Of a stretch of DNA of 64,000 nucleotides, positions 42,900-52,251 are shown one piece after another. Where the stretch lies: the NCBI RefSeq assembly GCF_002028455.1, contig NZ_MWUM01000022.1, positions 27,599 through 91,598 on the forward strand. The letters are read 5' to 3'. Position 1 is the first letter of the stretch, and each line of letters begins with the position of its first letter. The DNA comes from Zoogloea sp. LCSB751. GTDB lineage: Bacteria > Pseudomonadota > Gammaproteobacteria > Burkholderiales > Rhodocyclaceae. The translations under genes and the position numbers were made by a program. The notes beneath the pieces are model-generated. The model saw only the letters and a program-made list of their open reading frames with translations, was not told where the DNA came from and ran no database searches.

Positions 42900-43916
42900 A
42901 TGAGACGCTACGAAGTTTTCCCGAACCACCCGGTTTCGCCGCTGCAGATCGCCGAGTTCGAGCCCGCCCCGCTGGGCGACACGGAGGTGGCGGTGGCCAT
43001 CAAGGCCGTATCGCTGAATTTCCGCGACATCCTGGTCACCCGCAACACGTATTTCGCCAACATCGTCGACGGCCTGGTGCCGTGTTCCGACGGGGCCGGC
43101 GAGGTGGTGGCGGTCGGCAAGGACGTGAAGGGGCTGGCGGTCGGCGACCGGGTCGCAACGCTGTTCTTCCCCCACTGGTACAGCGGCAAGGCCGACGCGC
43201 GGGCGCTGTCCGACGCGCGCGGCGCGGAATCCACCGGGGCCTTCACCGAGCGTTTCATCACCGACGAGAGCGGCCTGGTCAAGCTGCCCGACAGCCTGAG
43301 CTATGCCGAGGCGGCCACGCTGCCCTGCGCGGCGGTGACGGCGTGGAATTCTCTCTTCGAGGCGGGCGACCTGAAGCCGGGCCAGACGGTGCTGCTGCTG
43401 GGCACCGGCGGCGTGTCGATCTTCGCGCTGCAGTTCGCCAAGGCGGCCGGCGCAACGGTGATCATCACCTCCAGCGACGACGCCAAGCTGGAGCGCGCCA
43501 AGGCCCTCGGCGCCGACCACGGCATCAACTACAGGACCCACCCGGAATGGCACGAGGAAGTGCTGCGCCTGACCGGCGGCGCGGGCGTGGACGTGGTGCT
43601 GGAAGTGGGCGGCCCGGGCACGCTGGAGCGCTCGCTGATGAGCGTCGGCGTCGGCGGCCGGATCGCCTACATCGGCGTGCTGACTGGCCTCGCCGGCGCT
43701 GCCAGCCCGGTGATGCTGATCCCGAAGGCATCGAGCATCCAGGGCATCTTCGTGGGCAGCCGGGCGATGTTCGCCGACATGCTGGACGCCATCGCCACCC
43801 ACGGCATCAAGCCGGTGGTCGACCGGGAGTTCCCGTTCGAGGAAGCCCCCGCCGCCCTCAAGCACATGGAGAACGGCGGGCACTTCGGCAAGATCGTGAT
43901 CCGCGTCGGCGACTGA
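42900..43916 (+). CDS. NAD(P)-dependent alcohol dehydrogenase / quinone-reductase-like MDR protein
   Basis: 338 residues, medium-chain dehydrogenase fold. The GroES domain (about 1-125) has VSLNFRDILVTRNTYFA and VPCSDGAGEVVAVGKDVKGL. The Rossmann domain has VLLLGTGGVSIFALQFAKAA and GADHGINYRTHPEWHEEV. The classical structural-zinc cysteines are absent, so it is probably a zinc-independent reductase of enones or quinones. GAGG precedes the ATG by five bases, and an in-frame extension upstream overlaps the nuclease remnant. It converges with the PNPOx-like gene, 9 bp apart. Confidence 0.9.
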   Translation: MRRYEVFPNHPVSPLQIAEFEPAPLGDTEVAVAIKAVSLNFRDILVTRNTYFANIVDGLVPCSDGAGEVVAVGKDVKGLAVGDRVATLFFPHWYSGKADARALSDARGAESTGAFTERFITDESGLVKLPDSLSYAEAATLPCAAVTAWNSLFEAGDLKPGQTVLLLGTGGVSIFALQFAKAAGATVIITSSDDAKLERAKALGADHGINYRTHPEWHEEVLRLTGGAGVDVVLEVGGPGTLERSLMSVGVGGRIAYIGVLTGLAGAASPVMLIPKASSIQGIFVGSRAMFADMLDAIATHGIKPVVDREFPFEEAPAALKHMENGGHFGKIVIRVGD

Positions 43917-43925
43917 GGACCGATC

Positions 43926-44576
43926 TCAGTTCGATGCTTCGATGAAACCGGGATGGGCTGGCAGGCTGTATGCCTCGCCACCCACTTCCGGCACCGGCGC
44001 CCCCGCCCGCAGCGCGAGCGGGATCACGCCGGCCCACACCGGAATCGCCATGTCCCCCTCGGAATCCTCGACGCCCCAGTTGCGGATCTTGGCGGCGGCT
44101 TCGGCCAGCGGCAGGCGCAGCAGGCGGGTACCGGCCAGTTCGGCGCGGGACGGCAGGCGCACCTGCGCGGCCCGCCCCGGGCTGACGTGCTCGACGAAAG
44201 CCTTGAAAGCGGCCTCCTTGGCCTCCACCTCATCCACCGCCTGGAAGCGGCCGTAGATCGCCACCGAGCGGTAGTTCATCGAGTGGTGGAAGGCCGAGCG
44301 CGCCAACACCAGGCCATCCAGGTGGGTGATGCAGACCGCGCATTCGCCGTCGAGCAGGGTGTGCACCAGGCGCGAGTTGTTGGCACCGTGGACATATAGG
44401 AAATCCCCTTCCCGCCAGCAGGCAGTGGGCAGGCAATGCACGCTGCCGCCCTGGTTGAAGGCGATGTGGCAGACCAGGGCCTGATCGACGATGGCGTGCA
44501 CAGTGGCGAGGTCGTAATGGGCGCGCTGGGCCTTGCGGTGGATCTCGGTACGCGGGCTGGGGGCAACGTGGGACAT
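43926..44576 (-). CDS. Pyridoxamine 5'-phosphate oxidase-like FMN-binding protein
   Basis: 216 residues with a split-barrel FMN fold. It has VDQALVCHIAFNQGGSVHCL then PTACWREGDFLYVHGANNSR, SAFHHSMNYRSVAIYGRFQA, and WGVEDSEGDMAIPVWAGVIP. This group is annotated as PNPOx-related but seldom has a proven reaction; a role in flavin- or vitamin-B6-linked detoxification is possible. The ATG at 44576 has AAGGAG six bases upstream, so the in-frame codons before it are not used. It is divergent from a MocR regulator, its likely controller. Confidence 0.88.
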   Translation of the reverse strand: MSHVAPSPRTEIHRKAQRAHYDLATVHAIVDQALVCHIAFNQGGSVHCLPTACWREGDFLYVHGANNSRLVHTLLDGECAVCITHLDGLVLARSAFHHSMNYRSVAIYGRFQAVDEVEAKEAAFKAFVEHVSPGRAAQVRLPSRAELAGTRLLRLPLAEAAAKIRNWGVEDSEGDMAIPVWAGVIPLALRAGAPVPEVGGEAYSLPAHPGFIEASN

Positions 44577-44616
44577 GCTGGGCTCCTTGAAATGTGCGGC
44601 CAGCATAGCCGCGGCG

Positions 44617-44660
44617 TGGCACCATCCATGGAACCACGCTTACCCACATTCATGGAGCCA
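44617..44660. promoter_or_regulatory. Candidate MocR operator: direct repeat plus inverted half-site
   Basis: CATGGAACCA (44627-44636) and CATGGAGCCA (44651-44660) are direct repeats differing at one base and spaced 24 bp apart. TGGCACCATC (44617-44626) is a partial inverted copy abutting the first. MocR regulators typically bind spaced direct repeats with an inverted element. The second repeat covers the ribosome site and first base of the mocR-like gene, which would allow autorepression. Confidence 0.5.
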
Positions 44661-46141
44661 TGATGTCCCTCGACCTGGAGCTGATCCTCGGTCCGCTGCG
44701 TGATGCGGCGGACGTCGGCGAACCGCGCCAGTCGCGGCTGTACCGCCTGCTCAAGGCTTCCATCCTCGACGGCCGCCTGGCGCCGGGCACGCGCCTGCCG
44801 GCCAGCCGCCAGCTCGCCATGGACTTCCGCATGGCCCGCAACGGCGTGCTGTTCGCCTACCAGCAACTGCTCGCCGAGGGCTTTCTGGACGCCGACCGCC
44901 AGGGCACGCGGGTGGCGGCACTGCCGCTGGCGGCCGGCCCTGCCCCTGCACCGCTTGTCGGGCAGGAGATCCTGTCGCGGCGCGGCCGGCAACTCCCGCG
45001 TATCGACCGGAGCGACGCGTCGCTGCCCTTCGCGCCCGGCATCGCCGATCTCAACGCCTTTCCATGGCAGCGCTGGGCGAGGCTGCTGCAACAGGCCTGG
45101 GGCGAGGTCAGCGCCCGTCAGCTGGCCTACACCGAACCGGGCGGCGAGCCGGCCCTGCGCCGCGCGGTGGCGGCCTTCCTGTCGGCGCGGCGCGGTGTGG
45201 CGTGCGCGCCGGAACAGGTCTTCATCGTCGCCGGCGGACAGGTGGCGCTGGATGCCTGCGCCCACCTGCTGGCCGACGAAGGCGACACGGTGTGGATGGA
45301 GGAGCCGGGCTATCCTCACGCCCGCAACGCGATGCTGGCCGCCGGCCTGCGCGTACGCAGCGTGCCGGTGGACCAGGACGGCATGGCGCCGGCCGAGGAC
45401 TTGTGGCGGACCGATCCACCGCGCCTGCTCTTTTTGACGCCGTCCCATCAGTATCCGCTGGGCAGCGTACTGAGCCTGGAGCGCCGGCTGGCCTTCCTGA
45501 ACCGGCTGACGCCCGGCGGCTGGCTGATCGAGGACGATTACGACAGCGACTTCAACCACGTCCAGCCCGGCGCCCGCCCGCTGCCGGCCATCCAGGGCCT
45601 GCGGCCGGATGCGCCGGTGATCTACGTGGGCACCTTCAGCAAGCTGCTCTACCCCGGCCTGCGCATCGGCTACATGGTGGTGCCGCGCTGGGCGGTGACG
45701 GCCCTCGGCGAAGCCATCGGCACGCTGTACCGCAGCGGGCGGTGCGTGGAACAGCGGGCCCTCGCCCGCTTCCTCGACAGCGGCGAGCTGACGCGCCACC
45801 TGCGCCGCATGGCGCCGGTGTATCGCGCCCGCCAGCAGGCCCTGCGCGCTGCGCTGGGTGCGGAGTTCGGCACGCCGGAGCACATCCTCGGCGGCCAGGC
45901 CGGACTGCATCTGGTGCTGCGCCTGCCGGACGGGCCGGACGACGTGGCGGTGGTGCGGGCCGCACGGGAGCTGGGGGTGATCGCCCGCCCACTGAGCAGC
46001 TATTACGCCGACGGCACGGCGGCCGGCAACGGGCTGGTCCTCGGCTACGGCGTGGCCGAGGAAGGGCGGATTCCGGAACTGGTCGCACGCCTGCGGGTGG
46101 CGAGCACTACGGCGCGCTCCAGCGACGGCTCAGCCCCGTGA
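44660..46141 (+). CDS. MocR-type regulator: GntR helix-turn-helix fused to a PLP-dependent aminotransferase domain
   Basis: 493 residues. The GntR winged helix lies at about 22-85 (LYRLLKASILDGRLAPGTRL then PASRQLAMDFRMARNGVLFA). A fold-type I aminotransferase domain (about 115-480) has FSKLLYPGLRIGYMVVP, where Lys328 is the predicted PLP anchor, and IEDDYDSDF, the usual cofactor Asp block. Such proteins (PdxR, GabR) act as regulators that sense PLP or amino compounds. The divergent PNPOx-like gene is the natural target. The end of the gene faces the GGDEF-EAL gene tail to tail, 31 bp apart. Confidence 0.93.
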   Translation: MMSLDLELILGPLRDAADVGEPRQSRLYRLLKASILDGRLAPGTRLPASRQLAMDFRMARNGVLFAYQQLLAEGFLDADRQGTRVAALPLAAGPAPAPLVGQEILSRRGRQLPRIDRSDASLPFAPGIADLNAFPWQRWARLLQQAWGEVSARQLAYTEPGGEPALRRAVAAFLSARRGVACAPEQVFIVAGGQVALDACAHLLADEGDTVWMEEPGYPHARNAMLAAGLRVRSVPVDQDGMAPAEDLWRTDPPRLLFLTPSHQYPLGSVLSLERRLAFLNRLTPGGWLIEDDYDSDFNHVQPGARPLPAIQGLRPDAPVIYVGTFSKLLYPGLRIGYMVVPRWAVTALGEAIGTLYRSGRCVEQRALARFLDSGELTRHLRRMAPVYRARQQALRAALGAEFGTPEHILGGQAGLHLVLRLPDGPDDVAVVRAARELGVIARPLSSYYADGTAAGNGLVLGYGVAEEGRIPELVARLRVASTTARSSDGSAP

Positions 46142-46172
46142 GTTGGCCGGTTGCGGCCGCCGGCGGCGGAGC

Positions 46173-49100
46173 TCAGGCCCGGTGGCGAATGATGTTGGCC
46201 GCGCCCCACTCATCCAGAAACCGCTCGAACTCGTCGATGGGCAAGGGCCGGCTGAAGAGATAGCCCTGATAGGCCAGGCACCCCTGACGGGCCAGGAACT
46301 GGTGCTGCTCCGGCGTCTCTACCCCTTCGGCGATGACGTTCAGGCCCAGGTTGCGGGCCAGCGCGACGATGCTGCGGGCAATCACCGCATCGTTGGAATT
46401 GGCCTGCACGTCATCGACAAAGGCCTTGTCGATCTTCAGCTGGTCCAGCGGCAGGCGCCTGAGGTAGGCCAGGGAAGAATAGCCGGTCCCGAAATCGTCG
46501 AGGGAGAAACGGATGCCGCGGCTGCGCAAGGCCGCCATCTTGGCGACGACTTCTTCCACGTCGTTGAGCATCAGGCTCTCGGTCAGCTCCAGCTTGAGCT
46601 TGTGCGGATCGGCAGCCGTGCGGGCCAGCACCTCTTCGACCTGGTCCACGAAATCCGGCTGGCGGAACTGCCGGACACTGACATTCACGGCAATCTCGAT
46701 GTGTTCCCGGCCGGGCATGGCGGCCCAGCATGCCAACTGGCGGCAGGCCGTCTCCAGAACCCACTGGCCGAGGGGCAGGATCAAACCGGTTTCTTCCGCC
46801 AAAGAAATGAAGCTGCCCGGTGCCACCATGCCGAGCTGCGGATGTTGCCAGCGGACCAGTGCCTCAGCGCCGATGATGGTCCCCTGCTCATTCACCTGGG
46901 GTTGGTAATGCAGCAGGAACTGGGCCTGCTGCAGCCCGATACGCAAGTCTTTCTCCAGGGCGGCGCGCGAGCTGACGGCCTCCTGCATCTCGGGGTCGAA
47001 GAAGCGCACGGTGTTGCGGCCGGCGGCCTTGGCACCGTACAGCGCCAGGTCGGCCCGCTTCATCAGTTCGTCGCAGCTGCTGTCGGAATCGGCAATCAAC
47101 GTGATGCCGATGCTCGGCGTGCAATGGTAATCATGGCCGGCCAGGTCGTAGGGTTCGTCGAGATTGCTCAGGATCTTGTCGGCGACGATGCGGGCCTGGG
47201 TGGCGGCGTCCTGGCGGCCCGGGCGGAGGTCGTCGAGCAGCACCACGAACTCGTCGCCCCCCAGGCGGGCAACGGTGTCGCCCTCGCGGATGCAGCCGCT
47301 CAGGCGCTGGGCCACGTGCTGGAGCAGAAGGTCGCCCATGTCGTGGCCGAAGGTGTCGTTGAGCGTCTTGAAGTTGTCCAGATCGATGAACAGCAGGGCC
47401 CCCTGCCGCTGGCTGCGGGCCAGGATGGCCAGTGCGTGCTTGAGGCGGTCGAGCAGGAGACGGCGATTGGGCAGACGGGTCAGCGGATCGTAGAAAGCGA
47501 GGTTCTTGATCTCGTATTCCGCCTCCTTGCGCAGGGTGATGTCGGTGAGCGCCGCCACGTAATGGCTGACCCGCCCGTTTGCGTCGCGGACGACGGTGAT
47601 CGTCAGCCATTCGGGAAAGATCTCGCCGCTTTTGCGCCGGTTCCAGATCTCGCCCTGCCAGGCCCCCGTCGTTTCAAGGCTGGCATACATGTTGGCGTAG
47701 AACTCGCGGGCGTGGCGGCCTGAGTGGAGCAGGTGTGGCGTCTGCCCGATGGCTTCGTCTTCGCTGTAGCCGGTGATCTCGGTAAAGGCACGGTTGACCT
47801 TCAGGATGATGCGGTCCGCGTCGGCGATGAACATGCCCTCCTGGGACTCGAAGGCAATGGCCGCGATGCGCAGGTCGATCTCGGCACTCTTGCGCTCGGT
47901 GATGTCGGTCAGCGTCCCCACATAGTGAGTAGCTTGGCCATCATCGCCGCGCACTGCCGTGATGGTCAGGAAATGCGGATGGATCGAACCGTCCCGATGC
48001 TTGTTGAGAATCTCCCCCGACCAGGCACCCAAGCTCGCCAGACTCCCCCGGATGGCCGCATAGAAGTCGGCATCGTGCATTCCCGACTTCATGAAATTCA
48101 TGTACTGGCCGATGACGTCTTCGGCCCGGAAGCCGGTAATGGCGGTAAAGGCCTTGTTGACCTGGAGCACTTCGACATCCGCATTGGTGACGACCATACC
48201 CTCCTGGGACTCGAAGGCGATGGCGGCAATGCGCAGCCGCGCCCGCTCCGACTCCCGCTCCCGGGCCAGGCGCTCGAAGCGCATGAAATAGAGGCCCGCC
48301 AGCGCCAGGGCGGCCAGCAGCGCCACGGCAACGATGGCCCCTGTACGCTTGGCCTCCTGCTGCCAGACCGCCAGGGCCTGTCCCTTGTCGAGGCGCACGC
48401 TGAGCACAAAGGGATAGGCCCGGGAGGCGCGATAAGCCGTGAGCATGACCCTGCTGTCGGTATCGCGCTCCTCGAACTGCCCCACTTCCGTCTCGGCAAG
48501 ACGGCTCGTCAGATCGTCATCGGGACGCAGGCTGCCGGGCACCTCCTTGTCGTCGGTACTCAGCAGCAGGCGGCCGTCGTAGTCGCGCAACTCGACCACA
48601 CCCTGTTCCGGACTGATGTGGGCGCTGTAGAAATTCAGGAAGTAATCCGTGTTCACCGATGCCACGACCGTCAGCCAGCGCGCGTCGTCCAGGCGGACAT
48701 CACGGGCGACCGGAATGAAGCTGACGACCGGCGCGCTCGATCCCATCGGACCGGCCTCGTAGAAGTCCCGTCCGCTGACGATGTGGCCAGCGCGCAGCAC
48801 CTCGAGCGGGCGGGGGGCCGCCGGCCGGAAATCGGATCGGGATAACTGGATGTGCAGGTTACGGTGATCGGTACTGCGCCAGATCCGGTCCTGCGCATCC
48901 AGCACCGCCACGGAACGCAGGTAGGGCGCATGCCGCAGCACCTGGGGCAGGCTGGCCCGCTCCGCCCCCTCGGCCGCCAGGGACACGAGGCTGCTGTCGA
49001 TGACGTTCAGGCTCTGGGTCAGATGGTTTTCAAACGCCCGGGCCGTCATGGCAGCGGCCTCCAGCTGGCGATCGACACGCTCGGCCCGCAGCCGCCACAG

Positions 49101-49190
49101 GCCATAGGCCGTGGCACTGCAGGCGCTGAAGAGCACCAGCAGTACAACCAGGAAAAAGATGGAACGCCGGCTGAGGCCGGCCTGGGCTGA
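46173..49190 (-). CDS. Membrane sensor with PAS-PAS-GGDEF-EAL (dual c-di-GMP enzyme)
   Basis: About 1005 residues. The first membrane segment (about 12-32, FFLVVLLVLFSACSATAYGL) and a second near 285-305 enclose a dCache-like periplasmic sensor. Two PAS domains (about 325-440 and 450-565) share the near-identical start RIAAIAFESQEGM. The GGDEF domain has an intact VARLGGDEFVVLLDD, and the EAL domain has GAEALVRWQHPQLGM and DDFGTGYSSLAYLRRLPLDQ. Both catalytic signatures are complete, so synthesis and hydrolysis are each possible. I chose the ATG at 49190, 16 bp after the binding-protein gene; a TTG start further up would overlap that gene. Confidence 0.92.
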   Translation of the reverse strand, partial: SAQAGLSRRSIFFLVVLLVLFSACSATAYGLWRLRAERVDRQLEAAAMTARAFENHLTQSLNVIDSSLVSLAAEGAERASLPQVLRHAPYLRSVAVLDAQDRIWRSTDHRNLHIQLSRSDFRPAAPRPLEVLRAGHIVSGRDFYEAGPMGSSAPVVSFIPVARDVRLDDARWLTVVASVNTDYFLNFYSAHISPEQGVVELRDYDGRLLLSTDDKEVPGSLRPDDDLTSRLAETEVGQFEERDTDSRVMLTAYRASRAYPFVLSVRLDKGQALAVWQQEAKRTGAIVAVALLAALALAGLYFMRFERLARERESERARLRIAAIAFESQEGMVVTNADVEVLQVNKAFTAITGFRAEDVIGQYMNFMKSGMHDADFYAAIRGSLASLGAWSGEILNKHRDGSIHPHFLTITAVRGDDGQATHYVGTLTDITERKSAEIDLRIAAIAFESQEGMFIADADRIILKVNRAFTEITGYSEDEAIGQTPHLLHSGRHAREFYANMYASLETTGAWQGEIWNRRKSGEIFPEWLTITVVRDANGRVSHYVAALTDITLRKEAEYEIKNLAFYDPLTRLPNRRLLLDRLKHALAILARSQRQGALLFIDLDNFKTLNDTFGHDMGDLLLQHVAQRLSGCIREGDTVARLGGDEFVVLLDDLRPGRQDAATQARIVADKILSNLDEPYDLAGHDYHCTPSIGITLIADSDSSCDELMKRADLALYGAKAAGRNTVRFFDPEMQEAVSSRAALEKDLRIGLQQAQFLLHYQPQVNEQGTIIGAEALVRWQHPQLGMVAPGSFISLAEETGLILPLGQWVLETACRQLACWAAMPGREHIEIAVNVSVRQFRQPDFVDQVEEVLARTAADPHKLKLELTESLMLNDVEEVVAKMAALRSRGIRFSLDDFGTGYSSLAYLRRLPLDQLKIDKAFVDDVQANSNDAVIARSIVALARNLGLNVIAEGVETPEQHQFLARQGCLAYQGYLFSRPLPIDEFERFLDEWGAANIIRHRA

Positions 49191-49206
49191 CATGAAGGGA
49201 GGAAAA

Positions 49207-50016
49207 CTAGTCGCCTGACGACCCGCGAATGGCAATGGGTTCGAGCCGGTGGCGCTTGATCGCAGCCATCAATTGGCCATTCTGCTTGACCCGACCGAGG
49301 AACTGCTGCACCCATGCGTACCAGCGGTCGTCCCCCTTCTGCATCGCATAAGCGTAGGGCGTCAGGTGATAAGTGGACGTCGGGGCCACCAGGCGCGCCC
49401 AGTCGGTGGTTTCGAGCATCCGGCGGCTGAACGGGAAGTCCGTCATGAATACGTCGGCACGCCCCGATTCGACTTCCTGCTCACGGCCCTGGGTGGTGTC
49501 GGTGACCAGCAGGGTGGCGTGGCGAAGCTTGTCGCGCATGATCGGCTCGTGCAGGGTGCCCTTGGCGACGGCGACGACCACGCCCGGCTTGTCGATGTCG
49601 TCCCAGCTCTTGATGCGCCGGTTGCTCCGGGTGGTGATGGCGTAGATATCACTGACCAGGTGCGGCTGTGTGAAGCGCAGCTTGTCGGCCCGCGAGGGCG
49701 TCACGCCGATGGCGAACATGGCGATGTCGCAGCGGTCCTGCGTGATGTCGTCGATCAGCCGGGCGAAGGAGCTGTCGATGAAATTCACCCGCACGCCCAG
49801 TTCCTGGCCGAGCGCCCGGGCCATATCCACGTCGATGCCGTCGAGGGCCTGGGTTTTGGGGTTGCGATAGGAGATGCCGTAGTAGTCGGGCCAGATGCAG
49901 ACCCGAACCTCACCGGCCGCCTTGATCCGTTCGAGATGCCCGTTCTCCGCGAGCGCTGGCTGGCCGCACAGCAGGAGGCATCCCACAGCAACAATAATTA
50001 TCTTCATCTCGACAGC
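49207..50016 (-). CDS. Periplasmic amino-acid-type solute-binding protein (family 3)
   Basis: About 269 residues. The signal peptide IIIVAVGCLLLCGQPALAEN is followed by the SBP_bac_3 pattern VRVCIWPDYYGISYRNPKTQ, DVDMARALGQELGVRVNFID and RCDIAMFAIGVTPSRADKLR. No ABC permease or ATPase is nearby. Instead the gene runs 16 bp ahead of a GGDEF-EAL sensor with a periplasmic domain, so it probably acts as a ligand-binding partner for signalling rather than transport (inference from context). The start among three candidates (50031 GTG, 50016 ATG, 50007 ATG) is uncertain. Confidence 0.88.
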   Translation of the reverse strand, partial: AVEMKIIIVAVGCLLLCGQPALAENGHLERIKAAGEVRVCIWPDYYGISYRNPKTQALDGIDVDMARALGQELGVRVNFIDSSFARLIDDITQDRCDIAMFAIGVTPSRADKLRFTQPHLVSDIYAITTRSNRRIKSWDDIDKPGVVVAVAKGTLHEPIMRDKLRHATLLVTDTTQGREQEVESGRADVFMTDFPFSRRMLETTDWARLVAPTSTYHLTPYAYAMQKGDDRWYAWVQQFLGRVKQNGQLMAAIKRHRLEPIAIRGSSGD

Positions 50017-50152
50017 CATGGAGGGATGCACGCGTCAAACCGGATTAGGCACACTGAATGTCGCGCTATTGTAGAAAAAGGGCCTGCACAAGTCGCGACA
50101 GGAAGCGCAAGGATCCGCCCCGATCCGTGACGGATGTGTCACGCGGCGGCGT

Positions 50153-50842
50153 TCAGGGCTCGAAACGGTAACCGACGCCGATCTCGGTCAGGATATGGCG
50201 CGGGCAGGCCGGGCTGGTTTCGATCTTCTGTCTGAGGTGGCCGACATAGACCCGCAGGTACTGGTGGTTGTCGGCAGCCTGGGCGCCCCAGATGTGGGTC
50301 AGCAGGTGTTGGTGGGTCATCACCCGCCCCGGATTGGCGGCCAGGAAGACCAGCAGGCGGTATTCGATCTGGGTCAGATGCAGGGCCTCGCCGGCCCGTT
50401 CGACGACCCGTGTCACGCAGTTGATCTCGTAATCGCCGAAACGGATCTTCGGTTCCGGCGCAGCGGGCATGGCCTGGCCGCGGCGCAGCAGCACACGCAC
50501 GCGGGCCAGCAGCTCGGCGATGCCGAAGGGCTTGGTGAGGTAGTCCTCGGCACCGGCGTCGAGGGCGTCGACCTTGCTCTTCTCCTGGGTGCGCGCCGAC
50601 AGCACGAGGATCGGGATCGGCGACCAGGCCCGGTAGTCGCGGATGAAGTCGATGCCGTCCCGGTCCGGCAAGCCCAGGTCGAGGATCACCACGTCCGGGC
50701 GCCGCGCGGCCGCCTCCACCGCCGCCTGGCTGGCACTGGCCGCCTCGCAGACGGCGAAACCCTCGCACTCCAGCGCGGTGGCCACCGCCTCGCGCATCTG
50801 GCGCTCGTCCTCCACCAGCAGGATGGTCTTGCCGTCGCTCAT
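50153..50842 (-). CDS. KdpE-like response regulator (OmpR family)
   Basis: 229 residues. The receiver domain (about 5-118) has ILLVEDERQMREAVATALE, the acceptor in VVILDLGLPDRDG and YLTKPFGIAELLARV. The OmpR/PhoB winged helix (about 130-228) has LTQIEYRLLVFLAANPGRVM, HLRQKIETSP and a GVGYRF ending. It begins 5 bp after the kinase gene. Similarity is to KdpE, but no kdpFABC genes lie in the window and the neighbours are rnf genes, so the target regulon may differ. Confidence 0.93.
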   Translation of the reverse strand: MSDGKTILLVEDERQMREAVATALECEGFAVCEAASASQAAVEAAARRPDVVILDLGLPDRDGIDFIRDYRAWSPIPILVLSARTQEKSKVDALDAGAEDYLTKPFGIAELLARVRVLLRRGQAMPAAPEPKIRFGDYEINCVTRVVERAGEALHLTQIEYRLLVFLAANPGRVMTHQHLLTHIWGAQAADNHQYLRVYVGHLRQKIETSPACPRHILTEIGVGYRFEP

Positions 50843-50847
50843 CGCCG

Positions 50848-52221
50848 TCACCCCAGGGCCAGCAGGTCCGGCGGGTTGCCGATCGGCAGCGTGAAGTGGA
50901 AGCACGCCCCGCCGCCGAGGCGGTTGGCCGCGCCGATCTCGCCCTCGTGGGCCTCGACGATGCTGCGCGAGATGGCCAGCCCAAGACCGACGCCAGCCAC
51001 GTCGGACTCCTGCCGGCCGCGCTGGAAGAGGTTGAACAGGCGGCTGGCGTCGCCATCCGGCAGGCCGGGGCCGGAATCGCTGACGCTGATCTCCAGCCTG
51101 TCACCAAGCGGGCGCACGGCCAGCTCGATCGGCGCGTCGGCCGGCGCGTACTTGATGGCGTTCTCCAGCAGATTCCACAGTACCCGCTCGATCAGCACCG
51201 CGTCGATGCACACCGGCGGCAGGTTGCGCGGCAGGTCGACGCTGATCTCCCGGTCGCGCCACTGGCCGCGGATCTGCGTCAGCACCACGCCGACCACTTC
51301 GTCCACCGGCTGCCAGGCGCGGTTCAGCTCGACGCTGCCGGAGCTCAGCTTGGCCATGTCGAGGAGGTTCATCATCTGCTGGCAGATCGTCATGGCCTGC
51401 TTGCTGATCGCTTCGAGCAGGCGCTTCTGGCGCTCCGGCGAGGCTTTGCCGAGGGCCGCCGTGTCGGCCATGCTGACCAGCGCCGCCAGCGGCGTGCGCA
51501 GGTCGTGGGACAGGGCGCCGAGGATGGAGCTGCGCAACACCTCGGAGGCGTGCCGCACCTCGGTCTCCCGCGCCATCTCGGCGAAGCGCGAGCGCTCCAG
51601 CGCCACCGCGACGAGGGACGCGACGGTCTCGATGTATTCGACGAACTCCGGATGCGACACCACCGCCGGCATCGCCTCGAAGGCCAGCACCCCCTGGGTG
51701 CCGCTGGCCGCGGCGAGCGGCAGGAGGGCGTGCTGCGCACCGTCCGGCAGCGGCTCCCAGTTCAGCCGCGCCTGCTCGACGCAGGCCTCGAGGCGGTTGG
51801 CGAGCACCGGGAATGGCGGCGTGGCGAATTCCGCGGGCGGGATCAGCCGGGCATTGCGCGCCCCTACGGCGCTGGCCAGGAAGGCGAAGGTGGTCTCGGC
51901 CACGTCGGCGGCCGTCAACGCGCCGGACAGCTCCCGCGAGAACTCGTAGAGCGTCTTGCTGAGCAGCGACTTGCGCTCGGCGATTTCGGTGTGGCGGCGC
52001 AGGCTGACCGTGGTGTGCCCGACGGTCAGCGCGACCGCCAGCATCAGCACGGCGGGCAGGAAATAAGGCGTGTCGGCCATACCGGAGCCAGTCTGCAGCG
52101 GTAACAGGACGAAGGCGTACAGCAGGGCCATCCATGCCGCAGCCAGCCCGGCCCCCAAGAAAACAACCCGCAGCCGGGTGGGCTGCGGGCTGGACGGAAG
52201 GGCGACGGCCGGAATCCTCAT
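50848..52221 (-). CDS. KdpD-type sensor histidine kinase, lacking the N-terminal KdpD/USP domains
   Basis: 457 residues. About two membrane segments at 20-42 and 52-72 (VVFLGAGLAAAWMALLYAFV, FLPAVLMLAVALTVG) correspond to part of a DUF4118-like region. A GAF domain (about 90-215) follows, then the HisKA motif ALSHDLRTPLAALVSMAD and ATPase motifs NLLENAIKYAP, DSGPGLPDG and GLGLAISRSIVEAHEG. Full KdpD has about 900 residues, so this is the C-terminal half alone. It starts 30 bp after rnfD on the same strand and is coupled to the KdpE-like gene, so expression is tied to the Rnf complex. Confidence 0.9.
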   Translation of the reverse strand: MRIPAVALPSSPQPTRLRVVFLGAGLAAAWMALLYAFVLLPLQTGSGMADTPYFLPAVLMLAVALTVGHTTVSLRRHTEIAERKSLLSKTLYEFSRELSGALTAADVAETTFAFLASAVGARNARLIPPAEFATPPFPVLANRLEACVEQARLNWEPLPDGAQHALLPLAAASGTQGVLAFEAMPAVVSHPEFVEYIETVASLVAVALERSRFAEMARETEVRHASEVLRSSILGALSHDLRTPLAALVSMADTAALGKASPERQKRLLEAISKQAMTICQQMMNLLDMAKLSSGSVELNRAWQPVDEVVGVVLTQIRGQWRDREISVDLPRNLPPVCIDAVLIERVLWNLLENAIKYAPADAPIELAVRPLGDRLEISVSDSGPGLPDGDASRLFNLFQRGRQESDVAGVGLGLAISRSIVEAHEGEIGAANRLGGGACFHFTLPIGNPPDLLALG

Positions 52222-52251
52222 GGTGTTCGGAGGAAGCCCGGCATGGCTGAC

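Noticed and set aside
50126..50143. CGTGAC/GTCACG hairpin after the KdpE-like gene as a terminator
   Set aside because: Only six base pairs with no T-run, too weak to call.
50153..52221. Calling the kinase/regulator pair kdpD and kdpE for potassium control
   Set aside because: The kinase lacks the N-terminal KdpD and USP domains, there is no kdpFABC in the window, and the pair follows rnfD, so the names would mislead.
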